Shown: positions 41,973-50,584 of the stretch, piece by piece
How positions within the stretch are numbered: position 1 is the stretch's first letter
Layout: every line of letters starts with the position of its first letter
Assembly: GCF_014199415.1 (NCBI RefSeq)
Contig: NZ_JACIJN010000001.1
Coordinates: 434,001 to 498,000 of the forward strand
Source of the DNA: Sphingomonas endophytica
GTDB lineage: Bacteria; Pseudomonadota; Alphaproteobacteria; Sphingomonadales; Sphingomonadaceae
Length of the DNA stretch: 64,000 bases
Reading direction: 5' to 3'
The notes under the pieces: model-generated
The model's database searches: none
Seen by the model: the letters and a program-made list of their open reading frames with translations, nothing else
Told to the model about the DNA's origin: nothing
Translations under genes and position numbers: made by a program

Positions 41973-43160
41973 ATGGCTACCGATCCCATCGTCATCCTGT
42001 CCTATGCGCGCACCCCGATGGGCTCGATGCAGGGCAGTCTCGCTGCGCTGTCGGCCAGTGAGCTGGGCGCGGCCGCGGTGAAGGCCGCGGTCGAGCGCGC
42101 CGGGGTCGACGCCGCCGCGATCGAGCGCATCTATATGGGCAATGTCCTGTCGGCGGGGGTCGGCCAGGCCCCGGCCCGCCAGGCCGCGATCCATGCCGGT
42201 CTCGGCGAGCATGTCGAGGCGACGACGCTCAACAAGGTCTGCGGCTCGGGGATGCAGGCCGCGATTCTCGGCGCCGAGGCGCTCGGCGCGGGGTCGATCG
42301 ACCTGCTGGTCGCGGGCGGCATGGAGAGCATGACCAACGCGCCCTATCTGTCGAAGGCGCACCGCGGCGGCGCGCGCTTCGGGCACGACCGGCTGTTCGA
42401 CCATATGGCGCTCGACGGGCTCGAGGACGCCTATCAGTCCGGCACCGCGATGGGCGTGTTCGCCGAGGACACCGCGCGCGAATATCAATTCACGCGCGAG
42501 GCGCAGGACGAATTCGCGATCGCCTCGCTGACCCGCGCGCAAAAGGCGCAGGCATCGGGCGCGTTCGAGCGCGAGATCGTCGCGGTCGAGGTGAAGGGCC
42601 GCAAGGGCACCACCACCGTTTCGGCGGACGAGCAGCCGAGCAAGAGCGATCCGGCCAAGATCCCGACGCTGCGCCCCGCCTTCACCAAGGACGGCACCGT
42701 CACCGCCGCCAATGCCTCGTCGATCTCCGACGGTGCGGCGGCGCTGGTGCTGACCCGCCTCTCGGTCGCCGAGAAGCTCGGCATCGCGCCGGTGGCGCGG
42801 ATCGTCAGCCACGCCGCGCACGCGCACGCCCCGGCGCGCTTCACCACCGCCCCGGTGCCCGCGATGCGCAAGGCGCTGGAAAAGGCCGGCTGGTCGGTCG
42901 GCGACGTCGATCTGTGGGAGGTCAACGAGGCGTTCGCGTGCGTCGCGATGATCGCGATGCAGGAACTGGCGCTCGATCACGAAAAGCTCAACATCAACGG
43001 CGGCGCTTGCGCGCTCGGCCATCCGATCGGCGCATCGGGCGCGCGCATCCTCGCCACCTTGCTCGGCGGGCTGCAAACGACCGGGCAGAAGCGCGGCGTG
43101 GCCTCGCTCTGCATCGGCGGCGGCGAAGGCGTCGCGATGGCGGTCGAGCTGATGAACTGA
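41973..43160 (+). CDS. Acetyl-CoA C-acetyltransferase (thiolase)
   Basis: 395 residues. Thiolase II: nucleophile Cys in NKVCGSGMQAAILG, NEAFA (VNEAFACVAM), catalytic His in GGACALGHPIGASGARI and base Cys in SLCIGGGEGVAMAVE. It condenses or cleaves acetoacetyl-CoA, for polyhydroxybutyrate, mevalonate-free ketogenesis or fatty acid breakdown. The length and the AHAPARFTTAPVPA segment fit AtoB/PhaA. No phaB or phaC lies nearby, so the pathway is open. GAGGAA precedes the ATG. Confidence 0.94.
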   Translation: MATDPIVILSYARTPMGSMQGSLAALSASELGAAAVKAAVERAGVDAAAIERIYMGNVLSAGVGQAPARQAAIHAGLGEHVEATTLNKVCGSGMQAAILGAEALGAGSIDLLVAGGMESMTNAPYLSKAHRGGARFGHDRLFDHMALDGLEDAYQSGTAMGVFAEDTAREYQFTREAQDEFAIASLTRAQKAQASGAFEREIVAVEVKGRKGTTTVSADEQPSKSDPAKIPTLRPAFTKDGTVTAANASSISDGAAALVLTRLSVAEKLGIAPVARIVSHAAHAHAPARFTTAPVPAMRKALEKAGWSVGDVDLWEVNEAFACVAMIAMQELALDHEKLNINGGACALGHPIGASGARILATLLGGLQTTGQKRGVASLCIGGGEGVAMAVELMN

Positions 43161-43197
43161 GCGGCGCCCTAGGCGCGCCCCTTCGCCGGACGTAGAT

Positions 43198-43274
43198 CGT
43201 CATTGCGAGCGTAGCGATGTAATCCAGGGCGGCTTGGTCCGACGCTGAATTGCTCCGCTGCGCTCGCATTGACG
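43198..43274. repeat. Intergenic palindromic repeat, family B (copy 2)
   Basis: CGTCATTGCGAGCGTAGCGA at the left and its inverse CTCCGCTGCGCTCGCATTGACG (in parts) at the right, with TAATCCAG inside. It is more diverged than copy 1 and lies between the thiolase and the antiporter. Confidence 0.82.
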
Positions 43275-43400
43275 CGCGAGCGGGCCCCGTTTCCCGCGAC
43301 AAAACGTTGCACCGACCCGGATCGGCACCCTGAACGGTTGCACCACGCGCCACTTCCGGCGATCCCCTCCCTGTCCCTATCCCGAAGGAGGTTGCGCGCC

Positions 43401-45038
43401 TTGGAAGTCGTCTCGGTCGTTCTGTTGTTGTTGTTTGCCGTCGTGATTAGCGGGGCGATCGCCCGCATCCTGCCGATCAACATTCCCGCCCCGCTGGTGC
43501 AGATCGCGTTCGGCGCGGCGATCGGCATGGCGGCAGACCTGCGGGTGACGCTCAATCCCGAGATCTTCCTGCTCGTCTTCCTGCCACCCTTGTTGTTCAT
43601 CGACGGCTGGCGAATCCCGAAGGACGAGTTGCTCAAGGACGTGCCGGTCGTCGTCGAGCTGGCGCTCGGGCTCGTCCTGACCACCGTCATCGGCATCGGC
43701 TTCTTCATCGACTGGCTGATCCCCGCCATGCCGCTGGCGGTATCGTTCGCGCTCGCCGCGGTGGTCTCGCCGACCGACCCGATCGCGGTGTCGGCGATCG
43801 CGGCGCGCGTCCCGATCCCGCGCCGCATGATGCACATCCTCGAGGGCGAGGCACTGCTCAACGACGCGTCGGGTCTCGTCTGCCTGCGCTTCGCGATCGC
43901 CGCCGCACTCACCGGTGCCTTTTCGCTCGCCGATGCCGCGGCCAGCTTCGTGTGGCTCGCCGCGGCGGGGATCGCGATCGGGGTCGTCACCACCGTCGCG
44001 ATCACGCGCGCCAAGGCCTGGGTGTCGCGCCGCTTCGGCGAGGACACCGGGTCGCAGGTGCTGGTCAGCCTGCTGATCCCGTTCATCGCCTATATCGCCG
44101 CCGAGCATGTCCACGCCTCGGGCATCCTCGCGGTGGTCGCGGCGGGGGTGACGATGACCTTCGCCGAGCTGTCGCGGCAGGCACTGCCCGCCACGCGGAT
44201 GCGCCGCAATTCGGTGTGGGACACGATCCAGTTCGCGCTCAACGGCATCATCTTCGTGCTGCTCGGCGAGCAACTGCCGGTGATCCTCGCCGGCGCGCGC
44301 GAGACGGTCCGGCTGACCAACCACGACAATCCCTGGTGGCTGGCGCTCTACGTGCTCGCGATCGTCGCGGTGCTCGCGGGCTTGCGCTTCGTCTGGGTGT
44401 GGCTGTCGTTCCGGTTGACGGTGCTGCGCCGGAGCGTCGACGACTCGCCGCTCCGCAGCCCCGACTGGCGGGTGTTCGCGGCGATGTCGCTTGCCGGGGT
44501 GCGCGGGGTCATAACGCTGGCGGGCGTGCTGACGCTGCCGCTGGTGCTCAGCGACGGCTCGCCCTTCCCGGCGCGCGATCTTGCGATCGCGCTGGCTGCC
44601 GGCGTCATCATCGTGTCGCTCGTCGCGGCGAGCATCGGGCTGCCGCTCGTCCTGCGCGGCCTCGCGCTGCCGCCCGAGCCGTCGAAACAGGGCGAGGAAA
44701 ATCGCGCGCGCGTCGCCGCCGCCCGCGCCGCGATCCGCGCCGTCGACGGCGCGCAACACGATCTGTCGCGCGACCGCGACGACGTCGACGTCTATGCCGA
44801 GGCGGCGACGCGGATCATGGACCTCTACCGCGAGCGGATCCGCGTCCGCGTCGACGGCGAGCCCGAACTGGCGGTGATCCAGCAGAACGAGCGCATCGAC
44901 CGCGTGCTGCGGCTGGCGGCAATCCGGGCGGAGCGCGAGGAGGTGTTCCGGCTGGAACGCGCCCGCGCAATCGGCAGCGAAACCGCGCACCGGCTGACCC
45001 GCGAGCTCGACCTGCTGGAAGGACGATTGCGGGGATAA
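43401..45038 (+). CDS. Na+/H+ antiporter, CPA1 family
   Basis: 545 residues. About twelve membrane helices in the first 410, with the CPA1 ion-site segments VSPTDPIAVSAI (Asp pair region) and EGEALLNDASGLV, then GVRGVITLAG. The last 120 residues are a hydrophilic, helical C-terminal domain (ENRARVAAARAAIRAVDG ...), as in NhaP/YjcE-type antiporters. It exchanges Na+ (or K+) for H+ in pH and salt balance. The start is a TTG: AAGGAGG (43385-43391) lies nine bases before it, and no ATG is better placed. Confidence 0.9.
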   Translation: MEVVSVVLLLLFAVVISGAIARILPINIPAPLVQIAFGAAIGMAADLRVTLNPEIFLLVFLPPLLFIDGWRIPKDELLKDVPVVVELALGLVLTTVIGIGFFIDWLIPAMPLAVSFALAAVVSPTDPIAVSAIAARVPIPRRMMHILEGEALLNDASGLVCLRFAIAAALTGAFSLADAAASFVWLAAAGIAIGVVTTVAITRAKAWVSRRFGEDTGSQVLVSLLIPFIAYIAAEHVHASGILAVVAAGVTMTFAELSRQALPATRMRRNSVWDTIQFALNGIIFVLLGEQLPVILAGARETVRLTNHDNPWWLALYVLAIVAVLAGLRFVWVWLSFRLTVLRRSVDDSPLRSPDWRVFAAMSLAGVRGVITLAGVLTLPLVLSDGSPFPARDLAIALAAGVIIVSLVAASIGLPLVLRGLALPPEPSKQGEENRARVAAARAAIRAVDGAQHDLSRDRDDVDVYAEAATRIMDLYRERIRVRVDGEPELAVIQQNERIDRVLRLAAIRAEREEVFRLERARAIGSETAHRLTRELDLLEGRLRG

Positions 45039-45052
45039 TGGCTCCCCCCTTC

Positions 45053-45146
45053 CGTCATTCCGGCGAAGGCGGGAATCCAGATGCGCAGGCCATCGTGAGC
45101 GCCATCAACGTCCGGGGTTCTGGATCCCCGCCTTCGCGGGAATGAC
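45053..45146. repeat. Intergenic palindromic repeat, family A (copy 3)
   Basis: Left CGTCATTCCGGCGAAGGCGG, then GAATCCAGATGCGCAGG; right GTTCTGGATCCCCGCC followed by TTCGCGGGAATGAC, an inverted end. Lies between the convergent antiporter and mutarotase genes. Confidence 0.88.
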
Positions 45147-45156
45147 AAAGAAGCGG

Positions 45157-45507
45157 TTACCCCTGCTCCGCCAACGAGAAGATCCGCCGCGCCTCTACCC
45201 ACTTGACCCCCGGCTCGGCCCACGGCAGGCGCCGCTGGTAAGCGTCCATCTTCGCCTCCCACGCCTGTACCGCGGGATCGGCCGCATCCGCCGCCGCCTT
45301 CGCCGCGGCGTCGAACGAAGCGTCGGTCTCCATCACCATCACAAGCCGCCCGCCGGTGCGATAGATGTCCATTGCCGTGATCCCCGCCGCGCGGATGCTC
45401 GCGACGACCGGCGCGGGCACCGCGCCGGGCGCATGCCACGCCTCATAGGCCGCGACCGCCTCGGGCTCGTCGGCGATATCGACCAGCAGGACGTGGCGTT
45501 CGGTCAC
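45157..45507 (-). CDS. L-rhamnose mutarotase family protein (deoxysugar mutarotase)
   Basis: 116 residues of the RhaM/YiiL fold: IADEPEAVAAYEAWHAPGAVP, the conserved MDIYRTGGRLVMVMETD and a C-terminal RRLPWAEPGVKWVEARRIF. It interconverts alpha and beta anomers of a 6-deoxyhexose, feeding the dehydrogenase. Last gene of the five-gene sugar oxidation operon; ATG overlaps the FAH gene stop (ATGA). Family alone does not separate L-rhamnose from L-fucose; the operon favours L-fucose. Confidence 0.85.
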   Translation of the reverse strand: MTERHVLLVDIADEPEAVAAYEAWHAPGAVPAPVVASIRAAGITAMDIYRTGGRLVMVMETDASFDAAAKAAADAADPAVQAWEAKMDAYQRRLPWAEPGVKWVEARRIFSLAEQG

Positions 45508-46349
45508 GCCTTGTACGCCACGACGGTCTGGCGCTGCTGCCCCAGCCCGTCGATCCCCAGTTCCATCACGTCGCCGGCCTTCAGGAACACCGGCGGCTTC
45601 TGCCCCATGCCGACACCCGGCGGCGTCCCGGTCGAGATCACGTCACCGGGCTGCAGCGACATGAACTGGCTGACATAGCTGACGAGGAACGCCGGCTTGT
45701 AGACCATCGTCGACGTCGACCCGTCCTGATAGCGATGGCCGTTGACCTCCAGCCACATCGCCAGCGCGGTCGGATCGGCGACCTCGTCGCGCGTCACCAG
45801 CCACGGCCCGATCGGCCCGAACGTGTCGCAGCCCTTGCCCTTGTCCCACGTCCCCTGCCGCTCGAGCTGGAAGGCGCGTTCGGACACGTCGTTGATGACG
45901 CAATAGCCCGCGATGTGCCGCTCGGCATCGGCCTCGTCGACGTAGCGCGCTTCGGTGCCGATCACGATCCCCAGTTCGACCTCCCAGTCGGTCTTGGTCG
46001 AGCCCTTCGGGATTTCGACGTTGTCGTCGGGGCCGATGATCGCGCTGGTCGCCTTGGTGAAGATCACCGGCTCGGTCGGCACGGTCGCGCCGGTCTCGGC
46101 GGCGTGGTCCGAATAATTGAGGCCGATGCACAGGAACTTGCCGACCGTGCCAACGCACGGACCGTAGCGATCGACCGCCACCACCGGCAGCGTCGCCGGG
46201 TCGATCGCCGCCAGCCGCGCCAGCTCGGCATCGCCCAGCGCCGCGCCCGCGATATCGGCGACATGCGCCGACAGGTCGCGGACCTGCCCCTGCGCGTCGA
46301 CCATCCCCGGCTTCTCGGCGCCCGGCGCCCCGTAACGTACCAGCTTCAT
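45504..46349 (-). CDS. Fumarylacetoacetate hydrolase family: 2,4-diketo-3-deoxy-L-fuconate hydrolase type
   Basis: 281 residues. FAH fold with metal ligands in PVIFTKATSAIIGPDDNVEIP, DWEVELGIVIG and GYCVINDVSERAFQLERQGTWDKGKGCDTFGPIGPW (in pieces), and GDVISTGTPPGVGMGQKPP. It matches enzymes that cleave 2,4-diketo-3-deoxy-L-fuconate to pyruvate and L-lactate, the last step of the non-phosphorylated route. Placed after the SDR by 10 nt in the operon. Confidence 0.87.
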   Translation of the reverse strand: MKLVRYGAPGAEKPGMVDAQGQVRDLSAHVADIAGAALGDAELARLAAIDPATLPVVAVDRYGPCVGTVGKFLCIGLNYSDHAAETGATVPTEPVIFTKATSAIIGPDDNVEIPKGSTKTDWEVELGIVIGTEARYVDEADAERHIAGYCVINDVSERAFQLERQGTWDKGKGCDTFGPIGPWLVTRDEVADPTALAMWLEVNGHRYQDGSTSTMVYKPAFLVSYVSQFMSLQPGDVISTGTPPGVGMGQKPPVFLKAGDVMELGIDGLGQQRQTVVAYKA

Positions 46350-46359
46350 GCGCTTTTCC

Positions 46360-47091
46360 TCAGTTGACCCAGCCGCCGTCGATGACATGCACCGCCCCGG
46401 TCGTGAAGGCGGCGTCGTCGCTGCCCAGATAGGCGACCAGCGCCGCAATCTCTTCAGCGCGTCCCAGCCGGCCCATCGGCTGCCGCGCGACGAACGCCTG
46501 CTGCGCCGCCTCGTAATCGCCGGTGTCGCGCAGCCGCTGCTGGAGCGACGGCGTGTCGACCGTTCCGGGGCAGATCGCGTTGCAGCGGATGCCCTGCCCG
46601 ACGAAATCGGCCGCGACCGCCTTGGTGATCCCGATCACCCCCGCCTTGGTCGCGGTATAGGCGAAGCGGTTGGGGATGCCCTTCACCGAGCTGGCGATCG
46701 ACGACATGTTGACGATCGCGCCGCCGCCCGCCGCCAGCATCCCCGGCAGCACCGCGCGGATCGTGCGTGTCATCGCGGTCATGTTGATCGCGACCGCCTG
46801 ATCCCATTCGGCGTCGGTCAGGTCGAGGATCGTGCCCGCGTGAACGATCCCCGCGATATTGGCGAGCACGTCGATCCGCCCGACCTCATTCACCAGCGCG
46901 GCGATCTGCGCGGCATCGGTGACGTCGAGCGCGTGCTGCTCGCACCCGTCGAGCCCCGCCAGCGCGCCCGCATCGATATCGGTCGCGATCACCCGCGCAC
47001 CCTCGGCGGCATAGCGCAGCGCCGCGGCACGCCCGATCCCGTTGCCCGCCGCGGTGATCAGCGCGACCTTGCCCTTCAACCGGCCTTCCAT
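46360..47091 (-). CDS. SDR: 2-keto-3-deoxy-L-fuconate dehydrogenase type
   Basis: 243 residues, classical SDR. NAD-binding TAAGNGIGRAAAL, ATDIDAGAL (Asp favours NAD), NIAGIV, catalytic Ser in NMSSIASSVKG and YTATK, and C-terminal GGWVN. The IPNRFAYTATKAGVIGITKAVA segment fits 2-keto-3-deoxy-L-fuconate dehydrogenases, which make the 2,4-diketo acid that the next enzyme cleaves. Three bases separate it from the upstream dehydratase gene. Confidence 0.86.
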   Translation of the reverse strand: MEGRLKGKVALITAAGNGIGRAAALRYAAEGARVIATDIDAGALAGLDGCEQHALDVTDAAQIAALVNEVGRIDVLANIAGIVHAGTILDLTDAEWDQAVAINMTAMTRTIRAVLPGMLAAGGGAIVNMSSIASSVKGIPNRFAYTATKAGVIGITKAVAADFVGQGIRCNAICPGTVDTPSLQQRLRDTGDYEAAQQAFVARQPMGRLGRAEEIAALVAYLGSDDAAFTTGAVHVIDGGWVN

Positions 47092-47094
47092 TCA

Positions 47095-48297
47095 TTAACT
47101 CCGTGCAGCGACCGGAAGGCACGCCGGCCCGACCGGGTCGAACGCCTTGTAGGTCAGGATGAATTCGCGATGCCCGAGCGCCTCGGACACGCTCGGCTGG
47201 CCGCCGGCCACCGCGATGATCGCGTCGACGATCTCGTCGCCGACCTCGTCGAGCGTCGCCTCGCCTTCGAGGATGCGCCCGGCATTGATGTCCATATCCG
47301 CCGCCAGCCGCCGCGCCGTCTCCGGATTGGCGCAGATCTTGATGACCGGCGCGATCGCCGACCCGACCACCGAGCCGCGCCCGGTGGTGAACAAGGTCAG
47401 GTGACACCCGCAGGCGATCATCTCGACGATCTCGGCATTGTCGGAGATGTTTGGGAAACCGAAGCGCGGCTCGCCGTCCGGCACGACGTCGAGCAGATAC
47501 AGCCCGCCCGCCGGCGGCACGTCGCCGGGCTTGATGATCCCGCTGATCAGCGACGATCCCGATTTGGAATAGGCCCCCATCGACTTTTCTTCCTGGGTCG
47601 TCAGCCCGCCCTCGGCATTGCCGGGCGCGAAGCTGCCGAAGCCCATGATCGTGTAATATTCCTCCGCCTTGCGGACGCAGGCCATGATCTCCTCGCCCAG
47701 CTCGGGGGTCAGCGCACGATCGGCCATGATCCCCTCGCACCCGACCAGCTCGCCGGTCTCCTCGAAGATGCAGGTCGCGCCGTCCGCAACCAGCCGGTCG
47801 AACGCGCGCCCCACCGCCGGGTTGGCGGTGATCCCGCTGGTGCCGTCCGATCCGCCGCAGATTGTCCCGACGATCAGTTCGTCGACGCGCATCGGCACGC
47901 GCGGCACGTCGGCGATCTGCGCCTTGACGCGCGCGACCGCCTCCAGCCCGGCGGCGATCGTCGCCGCGGTGCCGCCGGTCTGCTGGATGACGTACAGCTC
48001 GACCGGGCGACCGCTGTCGCGGATCACCTGTTGCAGGCGCTCGCGATCGAAGCTCTCGCAGCCCAGCGACACGATCACCACCCCGCCGACATTGGGGTGC
48101 GTCGTCACCGCCTCCATCACCCGCGCCGCATAGGCATTGGGATAGCAGCCAGGGAAGCCGATCAGATGCACGTCGGCGTCATCGGCCTTGTCGACGATCT
48201 TGCGCGCGACATGATGCGCGCACTCGACCAGATAGGCGACCGCGACGGTGTTGCGGATGCCCTTGCGCCCGTCGGCGCGCTGCCATGCGTCGATCAC
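47095..48297 (-). CDS. UxaA-type sugar acid dehydratase, catalytic (large) part
   Basis: 400 residues, matching the C-terminal catalytic domain of altronate/galactarate dehydratases (UxaA family): GRKGIRNTVAVAYLVEC, HLIGFPGCYPNAYAA, VVIVSLGCESFD, TICGGSDGTSGITANPAVGRA and CGCHLTLFTTGRGSVVG with several conserved cysteines. It dehydrates an aldonate (here probably L-fuconate) to a 2-keto-3-deoxy acid. The usual N-terminal SAF domain is missing because it is fused to the upstream reductase. GTG start overlapping the reductase stop (GTGA) fixes the start. Confidence 0.88.
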   Translation of the reverse strand: MIDAWQRADGRKGIRNTVAVAYLVECAHHVARKIVDKADDADVHLIGFPGCYPNAYAARVMEAVTTHPNVGGVVIVSLGCESFDRERLQQVIRDSGRPVELYVIQQTGGTAATIAAGLEAVARVKAQIADVPRVPMRVDELIVGTICGGSDGTSGITANPAVGRAFDRLVADGATCIFEETGELVGCEGIMADRALTPELGEEIMACVRKAEEYYTIMGFGSFAPGNAEGGLTTQEEKSMGAYSKSGSSLISGIIKPGDVPPAGGLYLLDVVPDGEPRFGFPNISDNAEIVEMIACGCHLTLFTTGRGSVVGSAIAPVIKICANPETARRLAADMDINAGRILEGEATLDEVGDEIVDAIIAVAGGQPSVSEALGHREFILTYKAFDPVGPACLPVAARS

Positions 48298-49595
48298 GCG
48301 CGCTGCTCCGTCACGGTGCTGCGCGTGTGACTGGCGATATAGTCGCTCTTCATATTGTGCATATGGACCCATTGTCCGGCGGCCGCGGCGTCGGTCATCG
48401 ACCCGATCGGCGCGCCATATTTGATGACCTTGTCGCCCGGCTTCAGTTCGGCGCGTGCGATCTTGTGCCCGACGGTCACGCCCTCACGCGCCGGGATCGT
48501 CCCGCCCGACACCGGCAGCAGGTCGCCCGCCGCGATCGGCGCGACGCAGATCATCACATTGTCGTCGGGGTGGAGCAGGATCAGTTGCTGCGGCGCGCGC
48601 GCCTCCAGCGTCGGCCACAAATCGTCGGGGATCGGCGCGTCGATCCGCGCGCGCAGGTCGGCGACCTCCTGCGGACTGCCGAGCCCGGCGAGCACGCACG
48701 CCACCGCCGGGTGGCGGAGCGGAAACTGGATCGCGGCGGCGGGCAGCGACACGCCGGCGGTGGCGCAGGTCCGCGCGAGCGCACGCGTCCGCTCGACCAG
48801 CGCGGCGGGCGGGGCGGCGTAATCGTAATGCGACTGCGCAGGGTCCTGCTCGTGGGGGTCGCGCGCCAGGATGCCGCTGTTGTACGCCCCGCCGATGATG
48901 ACGCGCACGCCCTCCGCAGCGCAGCGATCGAGGAACGGCTTCGCACTGCGATCGAGCAACGTATAGCGTCCCGCGAGCAAGATCACGTCGAGCGGCACCC
49001 GGTCGAGCAATTCCTCGCAAACCGCGACCTCGTTGACGCCGACTCCGATCGCACCGACCGTGCCGGCGTCACGCAACGCCACCATCGCGGCATAGCCGCC
49101 GTCCAGGAAATCGCGCAGGTGGCGCTCATGCGCCTCGCCATGCGTCAGCCGCCCGAGATCGTGCGCCAGCAGCACGTCGACGCGGTCACGCCCCAACCGC
49201 GCACAACTCGCCTCGAACGAGCGCGCCACGCCATCGGCGGTATAGTCAAACACCGGCTCGAACGGATCGGCGTCGACGAAGCCGTGACGGGCGCCCGCCG
49301 CGTCGGTGGGCGTGAGCAGCCGCCCGACCTTGGTCGAAATCTGGCACGTCCGCCGCGGATCGCGCTGCGCCAGCGCCGCGCCGAGCCGCCGCTCCGCCAG
49401 CCCGAAGCCATAATGCGGCGCGGTGTCGAAATAGCGCACGCCCGCGTCCAGCGCCGCCGCGACCGTCGCGTCGGCAGTCGCGTCATCGATCGCGCGATAG
49501 AGGTTGCCGATCGCCGCCGTTCCCATGCCAAACCGCGGCAGTACATCGCCGACCCGGTCGAGCGGCGGTGAACTGGGGGTCAAGTCCTGGAACAT
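48294..49595 (-). CDS. Fusion: aldo-keto reductase (L-fucose dehydrogenase type) + UxaA SAF domain
   Basis: 433 residues. Residues about 10-330 are an aldo-keto reductase barrel of the D-threo-aldose/L-fucose 1-dehydrogenase group; the tetrad D57, Y62, K89, H145 is visible in RYFDTAPHYGFG, ISTKVGRL and VLLAHD. Residues 340-433 are a complete UxaA N-terminal SAF domain (LLHPDDNVMICVAP, VTVGHKIA, GDKVIKYGAPIG, GQWVHMHNMKSDY). The missing large domain is the next gene, joined by GTGA. So the first and third pathway enzymes are physically linked. Start ATG giving MFQDLTPSS; GAGGAAG precedes it. First gene of the operon. Confidence 0.87.
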   Translation of the reverse strand: MFQDLTPSSPPLDRVGDVLPRFGMGTAAIGNLYRAIDDATADATVAAALDAGVRYFDTAPHYGFGLAERRLGAALAQRDPRRTCQISTKVGRLLTPTDAAGARHGFVDADPFEPVFDYTADGVARSFEASCARLGRDRVDVLLAHDLGRLTHGEAHERHLRDFLDGGYAAMVALRDAGTVGAIGVGVNEVAVCEELLDRVPLDVILLAGRYTLLDRSAKPFLDRCAAEGVRVIIGGAYNSGILARDPHEQDPAQSHYDYAAPPAALVERTRALARTCATAGVSLPAAAIQFPLRHPAVACVLAGLGSPQEVADLRARIDAPIPDDLWPTLEARAPQQLILLHPDDNVMICVAPIAAGDLLPVSGGTIPAREGVTVGHKIARAELKPGDKVIKYGAPIGSMTDAAAAGQWVHMHNMKSDYIASHTRSTVTEQRA

Positions 49596-49675
49596 GCATG
49601 CTTCCTCTCTGGGCGCCACCTTGTCGCGCGATCGCCGCACCGGCAACCTAGGACAGGCACAACGCAATTGAAATG

Positions 49676-49690
49676 TGAAAAATGCTTTCA
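49676..49690. promoter_or_regulatory. Candidate IclR operator
   Basis: TGAAA-AATGC-TTTCA, a perfect 5-5-5 inverted repeat in an AT-rich island of the 154-nt divergent region between the fucose-type operon and iclR. IclR proteins bind such short palindromes near their own gene. Confidence 0.5.
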
Positions 49691-49749
49691 TTCGCGCGAA
49701 CTGCTCGGTGCTGGCGCGGGCGCGCGCCTGTGGCTAGGGTGCGCCGACC

Positions 49750-50502
49750 ATGACCAATCCGCCTCGCTATCAGGCTCCCGCGCTCAAAAAAGGGCTGGAG
49801 ATCCTCGAACTGCTCGCCACGTCCGAACAGGCGCTGACCATGTCGGACATTTCCGGCGCGCTCGGCCGATCGGTGGGGGAGATTTTCCGCATGCTGCAGG
49901 TGCTCGAGGAGCATCGCTACATCGCGCGCGACGATGATGGCTATCGGCTGACCAACCGGCTGTTCGCGCTCGGCATGGGCCGCCCGCCGGTCCGCGATCT
50001 CACCGTCACCGCGCTGCCGGTGATGCAGGGGCTGGCGCGCGCGACCGGGCAGAGCTGCCACCTCGCCGTCGCCTCGGGCGCGGAGATGGTGGTGATCGCC
50101 GGGGTCGAGGCGCCCGGCCTGTCCGGCTTCGCGGTCCGCGTCGGCTATCGCCGCCCGCTCCACCGCTCGAACTCGGGACGCGTGCTGCTCGCCTTTCAGC
50201 CGGCGTCGATCCGCGCGGCGATGATGACCGAGGTGCGCGAGACCGGCGGCGACATCGACCCGACGCTCGACGCACGCCTCGACGCGCTGGTTGCAGAAGG
50301 CGATGCCGTCACACCCAGCCCGATGCTCGAGGGCATCACCGATCTGTCGGCGCCGGTCCTCGAACATGGCGCCGCGCGCGCGGCGCTGACCGTCCCATTC
50401 GTCGCCGGGCGCGCGGCGCGGGTATCGCTCGACGAGACGCGCACGCTGCTCCGCGACGCGGTCCGCTCGATCAGCGCGCAGCTTCAGCCGACGATCGACT
50501 GA
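49750..50502 (+). CDS. IclR family transcriptional regulator
   Basis: 250 residues. N-terminal winged helix (ALKKGLEILELLATSEQALTMSDISGALG in part, SVGEIFRMLQVLEEHRYIARDD) and the C-terminal IclR effector domain (TGQSCHLAVASGAEMVVIAGVE, GRVLLAF). It is divergent from the deoxysugar operon and most likely controls it, sensing a sugar acid or keto-deoxy acid. A palindrome suited to it lies between. Confidence 0.93.
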   Translation: MTNPPRYQAPALKKGLEILELLATSEQALTMSDISGALGRSVGEIFRMLQVLEEHRYIARDDDGYRLTNRLFALGMGRPPVRDLTVTALPVMQGLARATGQSCHLAVASGAEMVVIAGVEAPGLSGFAVRVGYRRPLHRSNSGRVLLAFQPASIRAAMMTEVRETGGDIDPTLDARLDALVAEGDAVTPSPMLEGITDLSAPVLEHGAARAALTVPFVAGRAARVSLDETRTLLRDAVRSISAQLQPTID

Positions 50503-50584
50503 ACGGCGCTTCTTTCACCGCCAGGCCGCGCCAATCCGGGACCCCCGCCGTTCGCGACGCGCGGCGCGGAAGCACCGGGCGGAG

